From contig JADEWQ010000029.1 of assembly GCA_015207585.1 (NCBI GenBank), positions 1 to 55,154 of the forward strand: a stretch of 55,154 nt of DNA, read 5' to 3'. Each line of letters begins with the position of its first letter. Position 1 is the stretch's first letter. This DNA is from Pleurocapsales cyanobacterium LEGE 06147 (GTDB taxonomy: Bacteria > Cyanobacteriota > Cyanobacteriia > Cyanobacteriales > Xenococcaceae). The notes under the pieces are model-generated. The model worked only from the letters and a program-made list of their open reading frames with translations. It was not told where the DNA came from and made no database searches. Positions 25,375 to 33,996 of this stretch are shown piece after piece. The position numbers were made by a program, and so were the translations under genes.

Positions 25375-27021
25375 ATGCAACAAAACAAACACTTTGACAC
25401 GATTATTATCGGGTCAGGACTTGGAGGAACAACTTTAGCTAGCATCCTTGCAAAGCATGGTTTTAGCGTACTTCTACTCGAAAAGGGTACTCATCCACGC
25501 TTCACAATTGGTGAAGCCATGTTGCCGGAGAGTGCAATGTGGATGTGGATTGTGGCAGAACGTTATGGTATTCCAGAACTTAAGAATTTGACCGATGTCA
25601 AGGCAATGCGGCAGTACGTATCATCGGGCTGCGGTGTGAAGCGTTTACTCGGATTTGTGTATCACACAGAAGGCAAAAAACAAAACCCAAACCAGACACA
25701 TCAACTCATCTCGCCAGACTTCGCTTTTACATCTGAGAGTCATCTTTTCCGCCCAGATGTCGATCGCTATATGGTGGAAGTCGCTCAAAGTTACGGTGCA
25801 ATCTATCGTGAATCAACAGATGTAGAAGAAATCGATTTTCATGAAGATTACGTACAGGTACGAACAAAAGATGGTGAGGAATATACTTCTCGCTTCCTAG
25901 CAGATGGTTCGGGATTCCGCTCCCTAGTCGCAGAGAAATTTAATCTCCGAGAAAAACCTACTCGTTTAAGAACCAATACTCGCGGCATCTTTACCCATGT
26001 TACTAACTTACCTGCATATGATGATTGTGTACCCAAAGAAGATTTGCCAGGGTTGAGTTGTAGATGGCATGAAGGTACACTGCACCATGTCTTCGATGGA
26101 GGTTGGATATGGGTTATTCCTTTTGATAACCATAGCCTTTCCGAAAGCTCTCTTTGTAGCGTTGGGCTGATGCTCAATGGTTACAAGTACCCCAACAAAG
26201 GTTCAGATCCCGAACAGGAATTTTACAGTATCGTTGAGCGGTTTCCAAGCATTGCCAATCACCTCAAAGACCTCAAACCAGTACGTAAATGGGTAAGTAC
26301 TGATAGAATTCAATATTCATCCACAAAATCTGTGGGACATCGTTTTGCTTTGTTGAGCCATTCTCAAGGTTTCATCGATCCTTTATACTCCAGAGGCTTT
26401 ATTAGCACCTTTGAAAACATTCATGCTTTAGCAGGTCGATTGATAGAAGCATTAAAAGATAGTGATTTCTCTGTCGAACGCTTCGCCTATGCAGACAGAC
26501 TGCAAACAGCAAAACTGAACCACAACGACCAGCTAGTCTACAATACTTTTCGCTCGATGTCAGACTTCTCATTGTGGAATGCAATGACTCAACTTTGGTT
26601 AGCTTACCTAATTCTCAGTGATGTCTATCTATTCCGCAGCTGTTTGAAATATCTATCTAGTGGCAGCCCATCAGTCTTTATAAACCTCGATCGACAGGAG
26701 CCTTATCCTATGGCACAAGCTCCTTTTGCACGAGTTTTCCAGGCTGTTATGGACGGTTATGAGGCTTTGCTAGATGAGGTTGATGTAGGAAAGATGCCTG
26801 CACAAGAAGCTGCTAATCATATGCTTTCTCTTTTGAAGCAATCCGAGTTGTTACCGCAATCAATTTATCCTTGGGGAGACCCCGCAGCACGACATCTAAA
26901 TTTGGCTGCCAATCCGCAGTTAGCCGAACCATTGCTCTTTTCAGAACTAGATGATGCAGCACTAGCATTACTACAAAAATTATTGAACGTTCAAAAACCG
27001 CAATTTACATACGCGGGTTAG
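25375..27021 (+). CDS. Flavin-dependent halogenase-like protein (phenol/pyrrole-type branch)
   Basis: A 548-residue FAD protein and the first gene of the cluster. The N-terminus has the dinucleotide-binding loop IIGSGLGGTTLASIL and GEAMLPESAMWMW. Residues 244-249 are WIWVIP, an exact match to WxWxIP, the halogenase signature that keeps such flavoproteins from acting as monooxygenases. The later FAD motif GFIDPLYSRGF is present. The C-terminal 200 residues are helical, as in phenolic and pyrrole halogenases, unlike the tryptophan type at 42033. Such enzymes need reduced FAD from a separate reductase, and none is visible here. The likely substrate is a free indole or phenol-like intermediate (inference). 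Confidence 0.75.
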   Translation: MQQNKHFDTIIIGSGLGGTTLASILAKHGFSVLLLEKGTHPRFTIGEAMLPESAMWMWIVAERYGIPELKNLTDVKAMRQYVSSGCGVKRLLGFVYHTEGKKQNPNQTHQLISPDFAFTSESHLFRPDVDRYMVEVAQSYGAIYRESTDVEEIDFHEDYVQVRTKDGEEYTSRFLADGSGFRSLVAEKFNLREKPTRLRTNTRGIFTHVTNLPAYDDCVPKEDLPGLSCRWHEGTLHHVFDGGWIWVIPFDNHSLSESSLCSVGLMLNGYKYPNKGSDPEQEFYSIVERFPSIANHLKDLKPVRKWVSTDRIQYSSTKSVGHRFALLSHSQGFIDPLYSRGFISTFENIHALAGRLIEALKDSDFSVERFAYADRLQTAKLNHNDQLVYNTFRSMSDFSLWNAMTQLWLAYLILSDVYLFRSCLKYLSSGSPSVFINLDRQEPYPMAQAPFARVFQAVMDGYEALLDEVDVGKMPAQEAANHMLSLLKQSELLPQSIYPWGDPAARHLNLAANPQLAEPLLFSELDDAALALLQKLLNVQKPQFTYAG

Positions 27022-27071
27022 AGAAAAATATTGTGTTCAACTTTTGTCTAGCTAAGCTAGGAGATAATAAT

Positions 27072-28502
27072 ATGCAAATAGGGTTGCAATCTTCCGCACA
27101 ATTAAAAAAAATTCCTGGACCACCTGTATTACCTATTATCGGAAGTTTGCCTTTCATCGAAAAACATCAACATCTGGCATTTACTAAGCTAGCGAAAGAA
27201 TACGGTGATGTCTTCCAAATACGTGTTTTTTTCCGAAGCATAGTTGTACTCAATGGATTGAAAACCATTAGACAAGCTTTACTAAAGCAGTCAGAGGATT
27301 TTGCTGGAAGACCGGAGCTAAGCACTACCAAAAAAGTAATTAGGGGTAGGAGTATTGGAGGTAGAGATTACGGATTGCTATGGAAAAGGCATCGTGAAAT
27401 TACCGTTAACGCTCTGCACATGTTCCTCGATAACAAAACAACCTCTATTGAACAGCAAATTGCAGAAGATGCTGTTGAACTAGCTAATATCTTTCTGAGC
27501 CACGGAGGTCAACCTTTTGAACCGGATATGGACATAGGTATATCTATCACAAATATAATGTCCAAACTGTTGTTCGGTGAAAAATATAGCCGCGATAATC
27601 AGGATTTAGCAGCCCTGGTCAAACTTACTCAAGTTGCAAGTCGCAATGGTGTAGGTTCCATGCGATTTGATTTTATGCCAAAACCCCCAGAGATCATTCT
27701 TCAAACCTTCCAGAAATCAATAGATGATGTCTTGGAAAGCATAGTCCTGAATAAATTAAAGGAGTATCAGGAATCGTATGACCCCAACAATTTACGAGGT
27801 ATGGTAGATGCCTTGTTGAAAGCTGCTAGAGAGGTAGACGAATCAGAAAGACAAACATTGGGTCTCACCGAAGACCTGATTGTGGAAGCAACAGCACAGG
27901 AAATGATGGGTTCTGGAACACAGCCAGTTTCTCCAATAATAGGCTGGGCAATCCTTTACACGATCGCTTATCCGGATATTCAAGCTGAAGTCCAGCGAGA
28001 ACTGGACAAAGTTATAGGTAAAGAAAAACAAGTGCGTTTTGAAGACCGGACGAGATTGCCATTTACGCAAGCTTGCATCCATGAGATTTTGCGACACGCT
28101 CCTTATTTTCCGACCGCTATTCCACATTCTACGACGACTGACACCACCATCAATGATTACTTCATTCCCAAAAATACACCTGTATACATCAATCTGTATA
28201 GTTTGACCCGTGACGATCGCTATTGGGAGGAACCAGAAAAATTTAACCCGCATCGATTTCTGACTGACAGCAGACAGATCAGAGAAGACCTTTTGGATAA
28301 GTACTATCCGTTTGGTCTTGGAAAACGGAGGTGCTTTGGAGAATACTTAGGTCGTCTTGAGGTATTCCTATTCTTCACCAATCTGATGCATAAATGCAAA
28401 TTTGAACGGGTTGCTGGAGAGAAGTTAAGTTTTGAAAGTTTAACGGGAGCCGTTACCATGCCGAAGGAAAGTTACAAAGTTATAGTCAAGCCTCGATTCT
28501 AG
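27072..28502 (+). CDS. Cytochrome P450, CYP1/CYP2-clan-like, first of a pair
   Basis: A 476-residue P450. ATG at 27072 follows AGGAGAT; an upstream alternative codon at 27033 is less likely. Motifs are KIPGPPVLPIIGSLPF at the start, HEILRHAP (ExxR), PHSTTTDT, and heme loop FGLGKRRCFG with Cys421. Phrases such as ISITNIMSKLLFGEKYS and FGLGKRRC resemble animal CYP1/CYP17 enzymes more than usual bacterial P450s. The I-helix reads MMGSGTQPVSPIIGWAILY; when aligned by the final WAILY it has Gln-Pro where monooxygenases have Asp/Glu-Thr. The proton relay is thus altered, which would fit radical coupling or other chemistry on an indole (inference). It is 42 bases from the next P450. Confidence 0.85.
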   Translation: MQIGLQSSAQLKKIPGPPVLPIIGSLPFIEKHQHLAFTKLAKEYGDVFQIRVFFRSIVVLNGLKTIRQALLKQSEDFAGRPELSTTKKVIRGRSIGGRDYGLLWKRHREITVNALHMFLDNKTTSIEQQIAEDAVELANIFLSHGGQPFEPDMDIGISITNIMSKLLFGEKYSRDNQDLAALVKLTQVASRNGVGSMRFDFMPKPPEIILQTFQKSIDDVLESIVLNKLKEYQESYDPNNLRGMVDALLKAAREVDESERQTLGLTEDLIVEATAQEMMGSGTQPVSPIIGWAILYTIAYPDIQAEVQRELDKVIGKEKQVRFEDRTRLPFTQACIHEILRHAPYFPTAIPHSTTTDTTINDYFIPKNTPVYINLYSLTRDDRYWEEPEKFNPHRFLTDSRQIREDLLDKYYPFGLGKRRCFGEYLGRLEVFLFFTNLMHKCKFERVAGEKLSFESLTGAVTMPKESYKVIVKPRF

Positions 28503-28544
28503 ACTCCAGTTAAAGTTTTATATTTTCCATAGGAGACAATAAAT

Positions 28545-29978
28545 ATGCAATTGAGATTGCAACCTTCCACAAAGTCACAAAAGATTCCCGGACCACCTGT
28601 ACTACCCTTTATCGGAAGTTTGCCCTTCATAAATAAACACCAATATCTGTCATTCACTGACCTGGCGAAAAAATACGGTAATGTTTTCCAGGTACGCATA
28701 TTTTCCCAACCCGTAGTTGTACTCAATGGACTTGAGACCATTAGACAAGCTCTACTGAAGCAGCAAGAGGATTTTGCTGGTAGACCGCACTTTTATACCC
28801 TACTGACTGCAATTAAGGGTAGGACTATTGGGGGGAGAGATTACAGTTTGCTGTGGAAAAGGCATCGTGAAATTGTTGGTAACGCTCTGCACGTGTTCGT
28901 TCATCACAAAAAAGCTGCCATTGAACAGCAAATTATAGAGGACTCAGTTGAACTGGCAAATATCTTGCTGTCCTATCAAGGTAAAGCTTTCGATCCAGAA
29001 TTAGACATCGGTCTGTCTGTGGCAAATGTGATGTCCAAAATCTTATTTGGAGAAAAATACAGCCGTAACGATGATGATTTTATTACCTTTGTGACATGTG
29101 CTCACTATTTCAGTGATAATTCCGCAGGGAACCTAATAGCTGATTTCTTACCACAAGCCCGCGTATTTCCCAGCCAGGGCTTACAGAAACGGCAATATGT
29201 TCTGGATGCTTTGGAAAGGGTGGTTCTCAAGAAATTAAATGGCCATCGAGTCTCCTACAACCCCGAAAATCTGCGAGGGGTGATAGATGCTTTGCTCAAA
29301 GCTGCTAGAGAGGTAGACGAGTCAGAGAAACAAAGCTTGGGTCTTAGTGAAGACCTGATTGTGGAAGGAACACCACAGGAAATGATGGGGACAGGTCTAC
29401 AGCCTAGTGCTCCGCTATTACGCTGGGCAATCCTTTACACGATCGCTTATCCGGATATTCAAGCTAAACTCCAGCAAGAACTAGACGCAGTTGTAGGTAG
29501 AGAGCGATCGGTGCGCTATGAGGATCGGACGAAATTGCCATTTACAGAAGCTTTTATCCATGAGCTTTTACGGCACCCACCTCATTTTCCGTTTGGTCTC
29601 CCACACGCTACAACCCGTAATACCACTATCAATGGTTACTTCATTCCCCAAAATACTCCTGTGATTGCTAATCTGTACGGTTTAACCCGTGACGATCGCT
29701 ATTGGGAAGAACCGGAAAAATTCAACCCACATCGTTTTTTGTCCGCAAGGGGAGACATCAGAGAAAACCTCCTGGATAAGTACTACCCGTTTGGTCTTGG
29801 CAAACGCAGATGTCTTGGAGATTACCTAGGACGTCTGGAAATATTCCTGTTCTTTGCCAACCTGATGCATAAATGCAAATTTGAAAGGGTTGCTGGAGAG
29901 AAGTTGAGTTTCAAGGGCACACCAGGAGCTCACGTACTGCCAGAGAATTACAAAGTTAAAGTAAAGCCGCGATTCTAG
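28545..29978 (+). CDS. Cytochrome P450, CYP1/CYP2-clan-like, second of a pair
   Basis: A 477-residue close paralogue of the preceding P450 (tandem duplication). It has KIPGPPVLPFIGSLPF, HELLRHPP (ExxR), PHATTRNT and heme loop FGLGKRRCLG with Cys423. The I-helix reads MMGTGLQPSAPLLRWAILY and again has Gln-Pro in place of the acid-alcohol pair; it also has Leu at a neighbouring position where the sister has Thr. The most divergent stretch is the F/G region (about 185-235), which usually shapes the substrate pocket, so the two may act on different intermediates or positions. ATG at 28545 follows AGGAGA. It is 15 bases from the sulfotransferase gene. Confidence 0.85.
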   Translation: MQLRLQPSTKSQKIPGPPVLPFIGSLPFINKHQYLSFTDLAKKYGNVFQVRIFSQPVVVLNGLETIRQALLKQQEDFAGRPHFYTLLTAIKGRTIGGRDYSLLWKRHREIVGNALHVFVHHKKAAIEQQIIEDSVELANILLSYQGKAFDPELDIGLSVANVMSKILFGEKYSRNDDDFITFVTCAHYFSDNSAGNLIADFLPQARVFPSQGLQKRQYVLDALERVVLKKLNGHRVSYNPENLRGVIDALLKAAREVDESEKQSLGLSEDLIVEGTPQEMMGTGLQPSAPLLRWAILYTIAYPDIQAKLQQELDAVVGRERSVRYEDRTKLPFTEAFIHELLRHPPHFPFGLPHATTRNTTINGYFIPQNTPVIANLYGLTRDDRYWEEPEKFNPHRFLSARGDIRENLLDKYYPFGLGKRRCLGDYLGRLEIFLFFANLMHKCKFERVAGEKLSFKGTPGAHVLPENYKVKVKPRF

Positions 29979-29993
29979 AAGGAGTAGAAAGTT

Positions 29994-30947
29994 ATGAAAA
30001 ATACGCTGAAAGCATTGTCCTTCAACATTTTGTCAAACACTGTCATGAAGGATATGCCAACTAAAATAAAGAAGCAATTAAAACAGTCCTGGCTCGATAG
30101 CTCTAATACTGAAACATCACTATTTTTACAGACCACTAGGAGCAATGGATATGTTTTACCAAATTTCATCACAGAAGAAGACTTGAAATCGTTTTGCACA
30201 TTTAAAACCCGTCCTGGTGATGTTTTTTTGGGAAGCTATCCCAAGTCAGGAACCACTTGGCTGGCAGAAATTGTCCGTTGCATTGTCAAGCCACGGAGTT
30301 CTGGCAAGGAAAATTTTGTGCCTCTGTTTGAGGTAGCTGATTATGAACAACTAGAAGCTTTGCCTTCGCCACGCTGCATATCGACCCATTTACCATTTGC
30401 TCTACTGCCGCACAACAACGAGAATAATGTGAAGTATATCTATATTGCCCGCAATCCAAAAGATGTAGCTGTTTCCGCATATCACTTCTTTGAGGGGATA
30501 CCAATTTTCGGCTTTAAACGCTCTAGATGCACATGGGAAGAATTTTTAGAAAATTTCATGAAGGGAGAAGTTCCTGGTGGTTCATACTTCGATCATAGTT
30601 TGGGATGGTGGACGCATAAGGACGATGATAATGTACTCTTTCTCAAGTATGAAGAGCTGAAAAAGGATCTTCAGAGCCAGGTAAAAATCATTGCTGAGTT
30701 TCTTGGCTTCCATTTTTCAGATGAAGAAGCAGAATATGTTGCAGAAAGATGTACCTTCCAAGCTATGAAATCAAACTCCAATCTGCCAATTCATAAATTG
30801 ACTAAATTCTTCAAAACTTCGCACTTGCGCAAGGGTATTGTCGGCGACTGGAAAAACCATTTTTCTGACGAGCAGTTAGAACAATTCCAGAAATTGTACG
30901 AATCCCGATTGAATGGGACTGGTCTTAATTTTGAATTTGAAGTGTAG
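29994..30947 (+). CDS. Cytosolic-type (SULT-like) sulfotransferase
   Basis: A 317-residue enzyme predicted to move sulfate from PAPS to a hydroxyl or amine. It shows all SULT landmarks: 5'-phosphosulfate loop YPKSGTTWL (about 82-90), catalytic His132 in STHLP, 3'-phosphate loop IARNPKDVAVSAY (about 151-163), and the C-terminal RKGIVGDWKNHF (about 279). The layout is that of animal phenol sulfotransferases (SULT1) and of some cyanobacterial tailoring enzymes. A good AAGGAG lies before ATG 29994. Next to two CYP1-like P450s and a tryptophanase, a hydroxyindole is a reasonable acceptor; this is inference. It has about 60 extra N-terminal residues compared with minimal SULTs. Confidence 0.88.
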   Translation: MKNTLKALSFNILSNTVMKDMPTKIKKQLKQSWLDSSNTETSLFLQTTRSNGYVLPNFITEEDLKSFCTFKTRPGDVFLGSYPKSGTTWLAEIVRCIVKPRSSGKENFVPLFEVADYEQLEALPSPRCISTHLPFALLPHNNENNVKYIYIARNPKDVAVSAYHFFEGIPIFGFKRSRCTWEEFLENFMKGEVPGGSYFDHSLGWWTHKDDDNVLFLKYEELKKDLQSQVKIIAEFLGFHFSDEEAEYVAERCTFQAMKSNSNLPIHKLTKFFKTSHLRKGIVGDWKNHFSDEQLEQFQKLYESRLNGTGLNFEFEV

Positions 30948-30966
30948 TTCGCAGTTCGCAGTTCGC
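30946..30966. repeat. Three tandem AGTTCGC heptamers
   Basis: Three perfect copies of a 7-base unit start within the stop codon of the sulfotransferase gene and extend into the 114-base gap before the tryptophanase gene. This is a short tandem repeat of the kind common in cyanobacteria. Confidence 0.85.
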
Positions 30967-31061
30967 AATTCAGATTGTATCTAGGTTTTAAGGTTTGCAT
31001 CTGTTGCTTGATTTTAGCGAATTGGTATTAGACAAGAGCAAAAAATATTTGGAGTAAGAAT

Positions 31062-32564
31062 ATGGTTCATCATCCCCCAGAACCATTCCGGATCAAAATG
31101 GTTGAACCCATCAAACTACTCGATCGCCATGCCCGTGAGGCAGCTATACGTCGGGCTAATTACAACCTGTTCAATCTGCGTTCAGAGGAAATCTTTATTG
31201 ATTTATTCACAGACTCCGGTACCAGCGCGATGAGTCAGACACAATGGGCAGCAATGCTTGAAGGTGATGAAGCCTATGCTGGGGCGCGTTCCTATTTTCG
31301 GCTAGCAGAAGTTATACGTGACATTTTCGGCTTTTCCTATTTTTTGCCTACTCACCAAGGTCGAGCAGCAGAAAATATTTTAAGCACCTGTCTAGTCAAA
31401 CCGGGTCATTATATCCCTTCTAACACCCATTTCGATACAGGCTATGCCAACATCCGCGATCGAGGCGGTCACCCAGTAAATCTTGTCATTGATGAAGCTC
31501 ACAATCCTACTTTATACCACCCTTTTAAAGGGAATATGGATATTCAAAAGTTGCGAGACTTTATTCAAAAGACAGGGGCAGACCAGATTCCCTTTGGCAT
31601 GATTACCATAACGAACAACGCCGGAGGTGGTCAACCAGTTTCTCTGGAAAATCTCCGAGCTGTTTCGCAGACCTACAAAGAATTTGGGATTCCCTTTTTT
31701 ATTGATGCTTGTCGCTTTGCAGAGAATGCCTACTTCATTAAACTGCGAGAACCAGGCTATGCAGACAAAAGTCCGTTGGAAATCAGCCGTGAAATGTTTG
31801 CACTAGCTGACGGTATAACCATGAGTGCCAAAAAAGACGGCATTGTCAATATTGGTGGCTTTATAGCCATGAATAATGAGGCTCTATTCGAGCAGGCACG
31901 CCATGTGTCACTCATTTGCGAGGGATTTCCGACTTACGGTGGACTGGCTGGTCGGGATTTAGAGGCAATGGCTGTTGGCTTACGTGAAGCACTCGAGGAA
32001 GAATATCTCGCCTATCGTTTAGGGCAAACGGCTTATCTGGCAGGGCGTTTACGGGAATTAGAGATTCCAATTATTGAGCCGCCTGGAGCACATGCAGTGT
32101 ATGTGGATGCTGGGCAGTTATTACCTCATATTCCCCCAGAACAATTTCCCGGTCAATCTCTTTCCGTAGAACTCTATTTAGAAGGTGGAATACGTGCAGT
32201 AGAAATAGGCTCACTGGGTTTTGCTCATCCCGATCCACAAACAGGTCAGACAGTACACCCTAAATTTGAATTACTTCGTTTGGCGTTGCCAAGACGGGTA
32301 TACACGCAAAGCCATTTAGACTATGTAGCTGAAACATTAGGTAAAACCGCAGCGCGGCGCGAGCAAATACCTGGCTATCGGCTGATTTATGCACCTAAAC
32401 TCATGCGCCAATTCACTGCTCAACTTGAGCCGATCTCATTAAATGGACATCCGTTACAACCATCTTTAGAACTTTCAAGCACCAAGTTTAATCAAAACTT
32501 GGAAGGTTGCGAAAAATCAACTCTTCCCAATCAAAGACATAAAACTAAGCCAAAACTAGTTTAA
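31062..32564 (+). CDS. tnaA: Tryptophanase (tryptophan indole-lyase)
   Basis: A 500-residue PLP enzyme expected to split tryptophan or halotryptophan into indole, pyruvate and ammonia. It has the family pattern FRIKMVEPIK, LTDSGTSAMS, PTHQGRAAEN and the PLP Lys258 in MSAKKDG. Two positions separate tryptophanase from tyrosine phenol-lyase: Asp125 in HFDTG (Thr in phenol-lyase) and Ile382 in AVEIGS (Arg in phenol-lyase). Both are of the tryptophanase type. The protein has about 45 extra C-terminal residues after the usual end, rich in polar residues. GGAG precedes ATG 31062. The next gene starts 15 bases downstream. It is the key pointer to an indole product. Confidence 0.87.
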   Translation: MVHHPPEPFRIKMVEPIKLLDRHAREAAIRRANYNLFNLRSEEIFIDLFTDSGTSAMSQTQWAAMLEGDEAYAGARSYFRLAEVIRDIFGFSYFLPTHQGRAAENILSTCLVKPGHYIPSNTHFDTGYANIRDRGGHPVNLVIDEAHNPTLYHPFKGNMDIQKLRDFIQKTGADQIPFGMITITNNAGGGQPVSLENLRAVSQTYKEFGIPFFIDACRFAENAYFIKLREPGYADKSPLEISREMFALADGITMSAKKDGIVNIGGFIAMNNEALFEQARHVSLICEGFPTYGGLAGRDLEAMAVGLREALEEEYLAYRLGQTAYLAGRLRELEIPIIEPPGAHAVYVDAGQLLPHIPPEQFPGQSLSVELYLEGGIRAVEIGSLGFAHPDPQTGQTVHPKFELLRLALPRRVYTQSHLDYVAETLGKTAARREQIPGYRLIYAPKLMRQFTAQLEPISLNGHPLQPSLELSSTKFNQNLEGCEKSTLPNQRHKTKPKLV

Positions 32565-32579
32565 ATCGGGGAGGTAAAA

Positions 32580-33875
32580 ATGGAAAATATCATTATCGTC
32601 GGAGCCGGACTCGTAGGTTCTTTACTCTCTGTGTACTTGGCACGTGCTGGTTTTAAGGTAAGTGTATATGACCGAAATTCAGACCCGCGCCAGGTAAATC
32701 TGCAATCGGGCCGTTCCATAAACATAACCCTATCTGAGCGAGGTTTCCGCGCCCTAGATGCTGTAGGTGCAGGTGACACGGTACGTGAATTATGCATTCC
32801 TGTTTGTGGCAGAATTATGCACGCTCGGGATGGTGAACTAACTTATCAACCTTATGGCAACAATAAAGAAGCCATCTATTCCATCGGACGTGACGACTTG
32901 AGTAAAGCGCTGGTTAATTTTGCGCAGAAGCATGAAAATATCGAATTTTATTTCAATCAAAAATGTATCGACATTGATTTACCAACAGCTAGGCTGAAAT
33001 TGCAAGACTTGCAGACAGGGGAAATCACTCAGGTACAAGCAGATAGAATTTTTGCTGCCGATGGAGCGTATTCTCCTGTACGGTACAAAATGCAGCGATT
33101 GAAACGTTTCAACTATTCTCAAGAATATCTCGATCGGGGATACAAAGAGATTATCATCCCTGCGGGCAATGAGGGCAATTGGGCATTAGAGAAAAATGCC
33201 ATACACATTTGGCCACGGGATAGTTTCATGCTCATCGGTTTTCCCAATTTAGATAAAAGTTTTACCCTATCATTGCACCTGCCCTATGAAGAGGAAATTT
33301 CCCATAATTCCACTGCATCACCCGACGCTCTGCAAAATCTTTTTGAAACTTATTTCCCTGATATATGGCCGCTAGTATATCCCAACCTTGGAGATTATGC
33401 AAAAAAACCAGTGGAATCAATGATTACTATTAAATGTTTCCCTTGGAGTTATCAGGATAAAGTATTACTCATCGGTGATTCTTGTCACGCTGTTGTTCCC
33501 TCATACGGTCAAGGCGCTAATGCAGGCTTTGAAAATTGCCAGTTGTTGACGCAATGTATTGAAAAGCATCTGGGAGATTGGCAGACAGCTTTTAAAGAAT
33601 ATGAAACACTGCGTAAACCAGAGATGGATGTGCTTGCCCATCTGTGCTTAGAACATTTTACGGTACTTAGAAAAATGGTAGGCGATCGCAAGTTTATAGA
33701 GCGGGCAAAAATTGAAAGAAAGTTACAGGAAATGAATTCCGAATATGCATCTTTGTACTACAACATTTCTTTCACATCTATGTCCTATTCAGAAGCGTTA
33801 AGGAGCGAGCGAATCCATCAGGAGATAATTAGTGAGTTTGCAGAGAAGAATTTAAAATCGGAAGTATCTGTTTAA
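32580..33875 (+). CDS. Kynurenine 3-monooxygenase-like FAD enzyme
   Basis: A 431-residue class A flavoprotein hydroxylase of the kynurenine monooxygenase family. It has FAD motifs IIIVGAGLVGSLLSVYL and LLIGDSCHAVVPSYGQG, and family motifs SGRSINITLSERG, HIWPRDSFMLIGFPN and GANAGFENC. Arg78 and Tyr92, at positions that hold the kynurenine carboxylate in known enzymes, are present, so the substrate may be an amino acid. The C-terminal helix region is present, though weakly conserved. No tryptophan dioxygenase or kynureninase lies in the window. It may act on tryptophan-derived compounds or on kynurenine from elsewhere in the cell; substrate is open. GGAGG precedes ATG 32580. Confidence 0.82.
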   Translation: MENIIIVGAGLVGSLLSVYLARAGFKVSVYDRNSDPRQVNLQSGRSINITLSERGFRALDAVGAGDTVRELCIPVCGRIMHARDGELTYQPYGNNKEAIYSIGRDDLSKALVNFAQKHENIEFYFNQKCIDIDLPTARLKLQDLQTGEITQVQADRIFAADGAYSPVRYKMQRLKRFNYSQEYLDRGYKEIIIPAGNEGNWALEKNAIHIWPRDSFMLIGFPNLDKSFTLSLHLPYEEEISHNSTASPDALQNLFETYFPDIWPLVYPNLGDYAKKPVESMITIKCFPWSYQDKVLLIGDSCHAVVPSYGQGANAGFENCQLLTQCIEKHLGDWQTAFKEYETLRKPEMDVLAHLCLEHFTVLRKMVGDRKFIERAKIERKLQEMNSEYASLYYNISFTSMSYSEALRSERIHQEIISEFAEKNLKSEVSV

Positions 33876-33996
33876 TCTCAATCATTTTGAATATTTCTCT
33901 CAACGCACTTTCATTTATTATTTTCTATTTGTTTTTTCCTTATTCACTTAGTCATGCGTGTCAAAAAATCATCTTTAATTTGGATTGTTTAGAGAA

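Noticed and set aside
31062-32564. Tyrosine phenol-lyase assignment
   Set aside because: The diagnostic Thr and Arg of phenol-lyases are Asp125 and Ile382 here.
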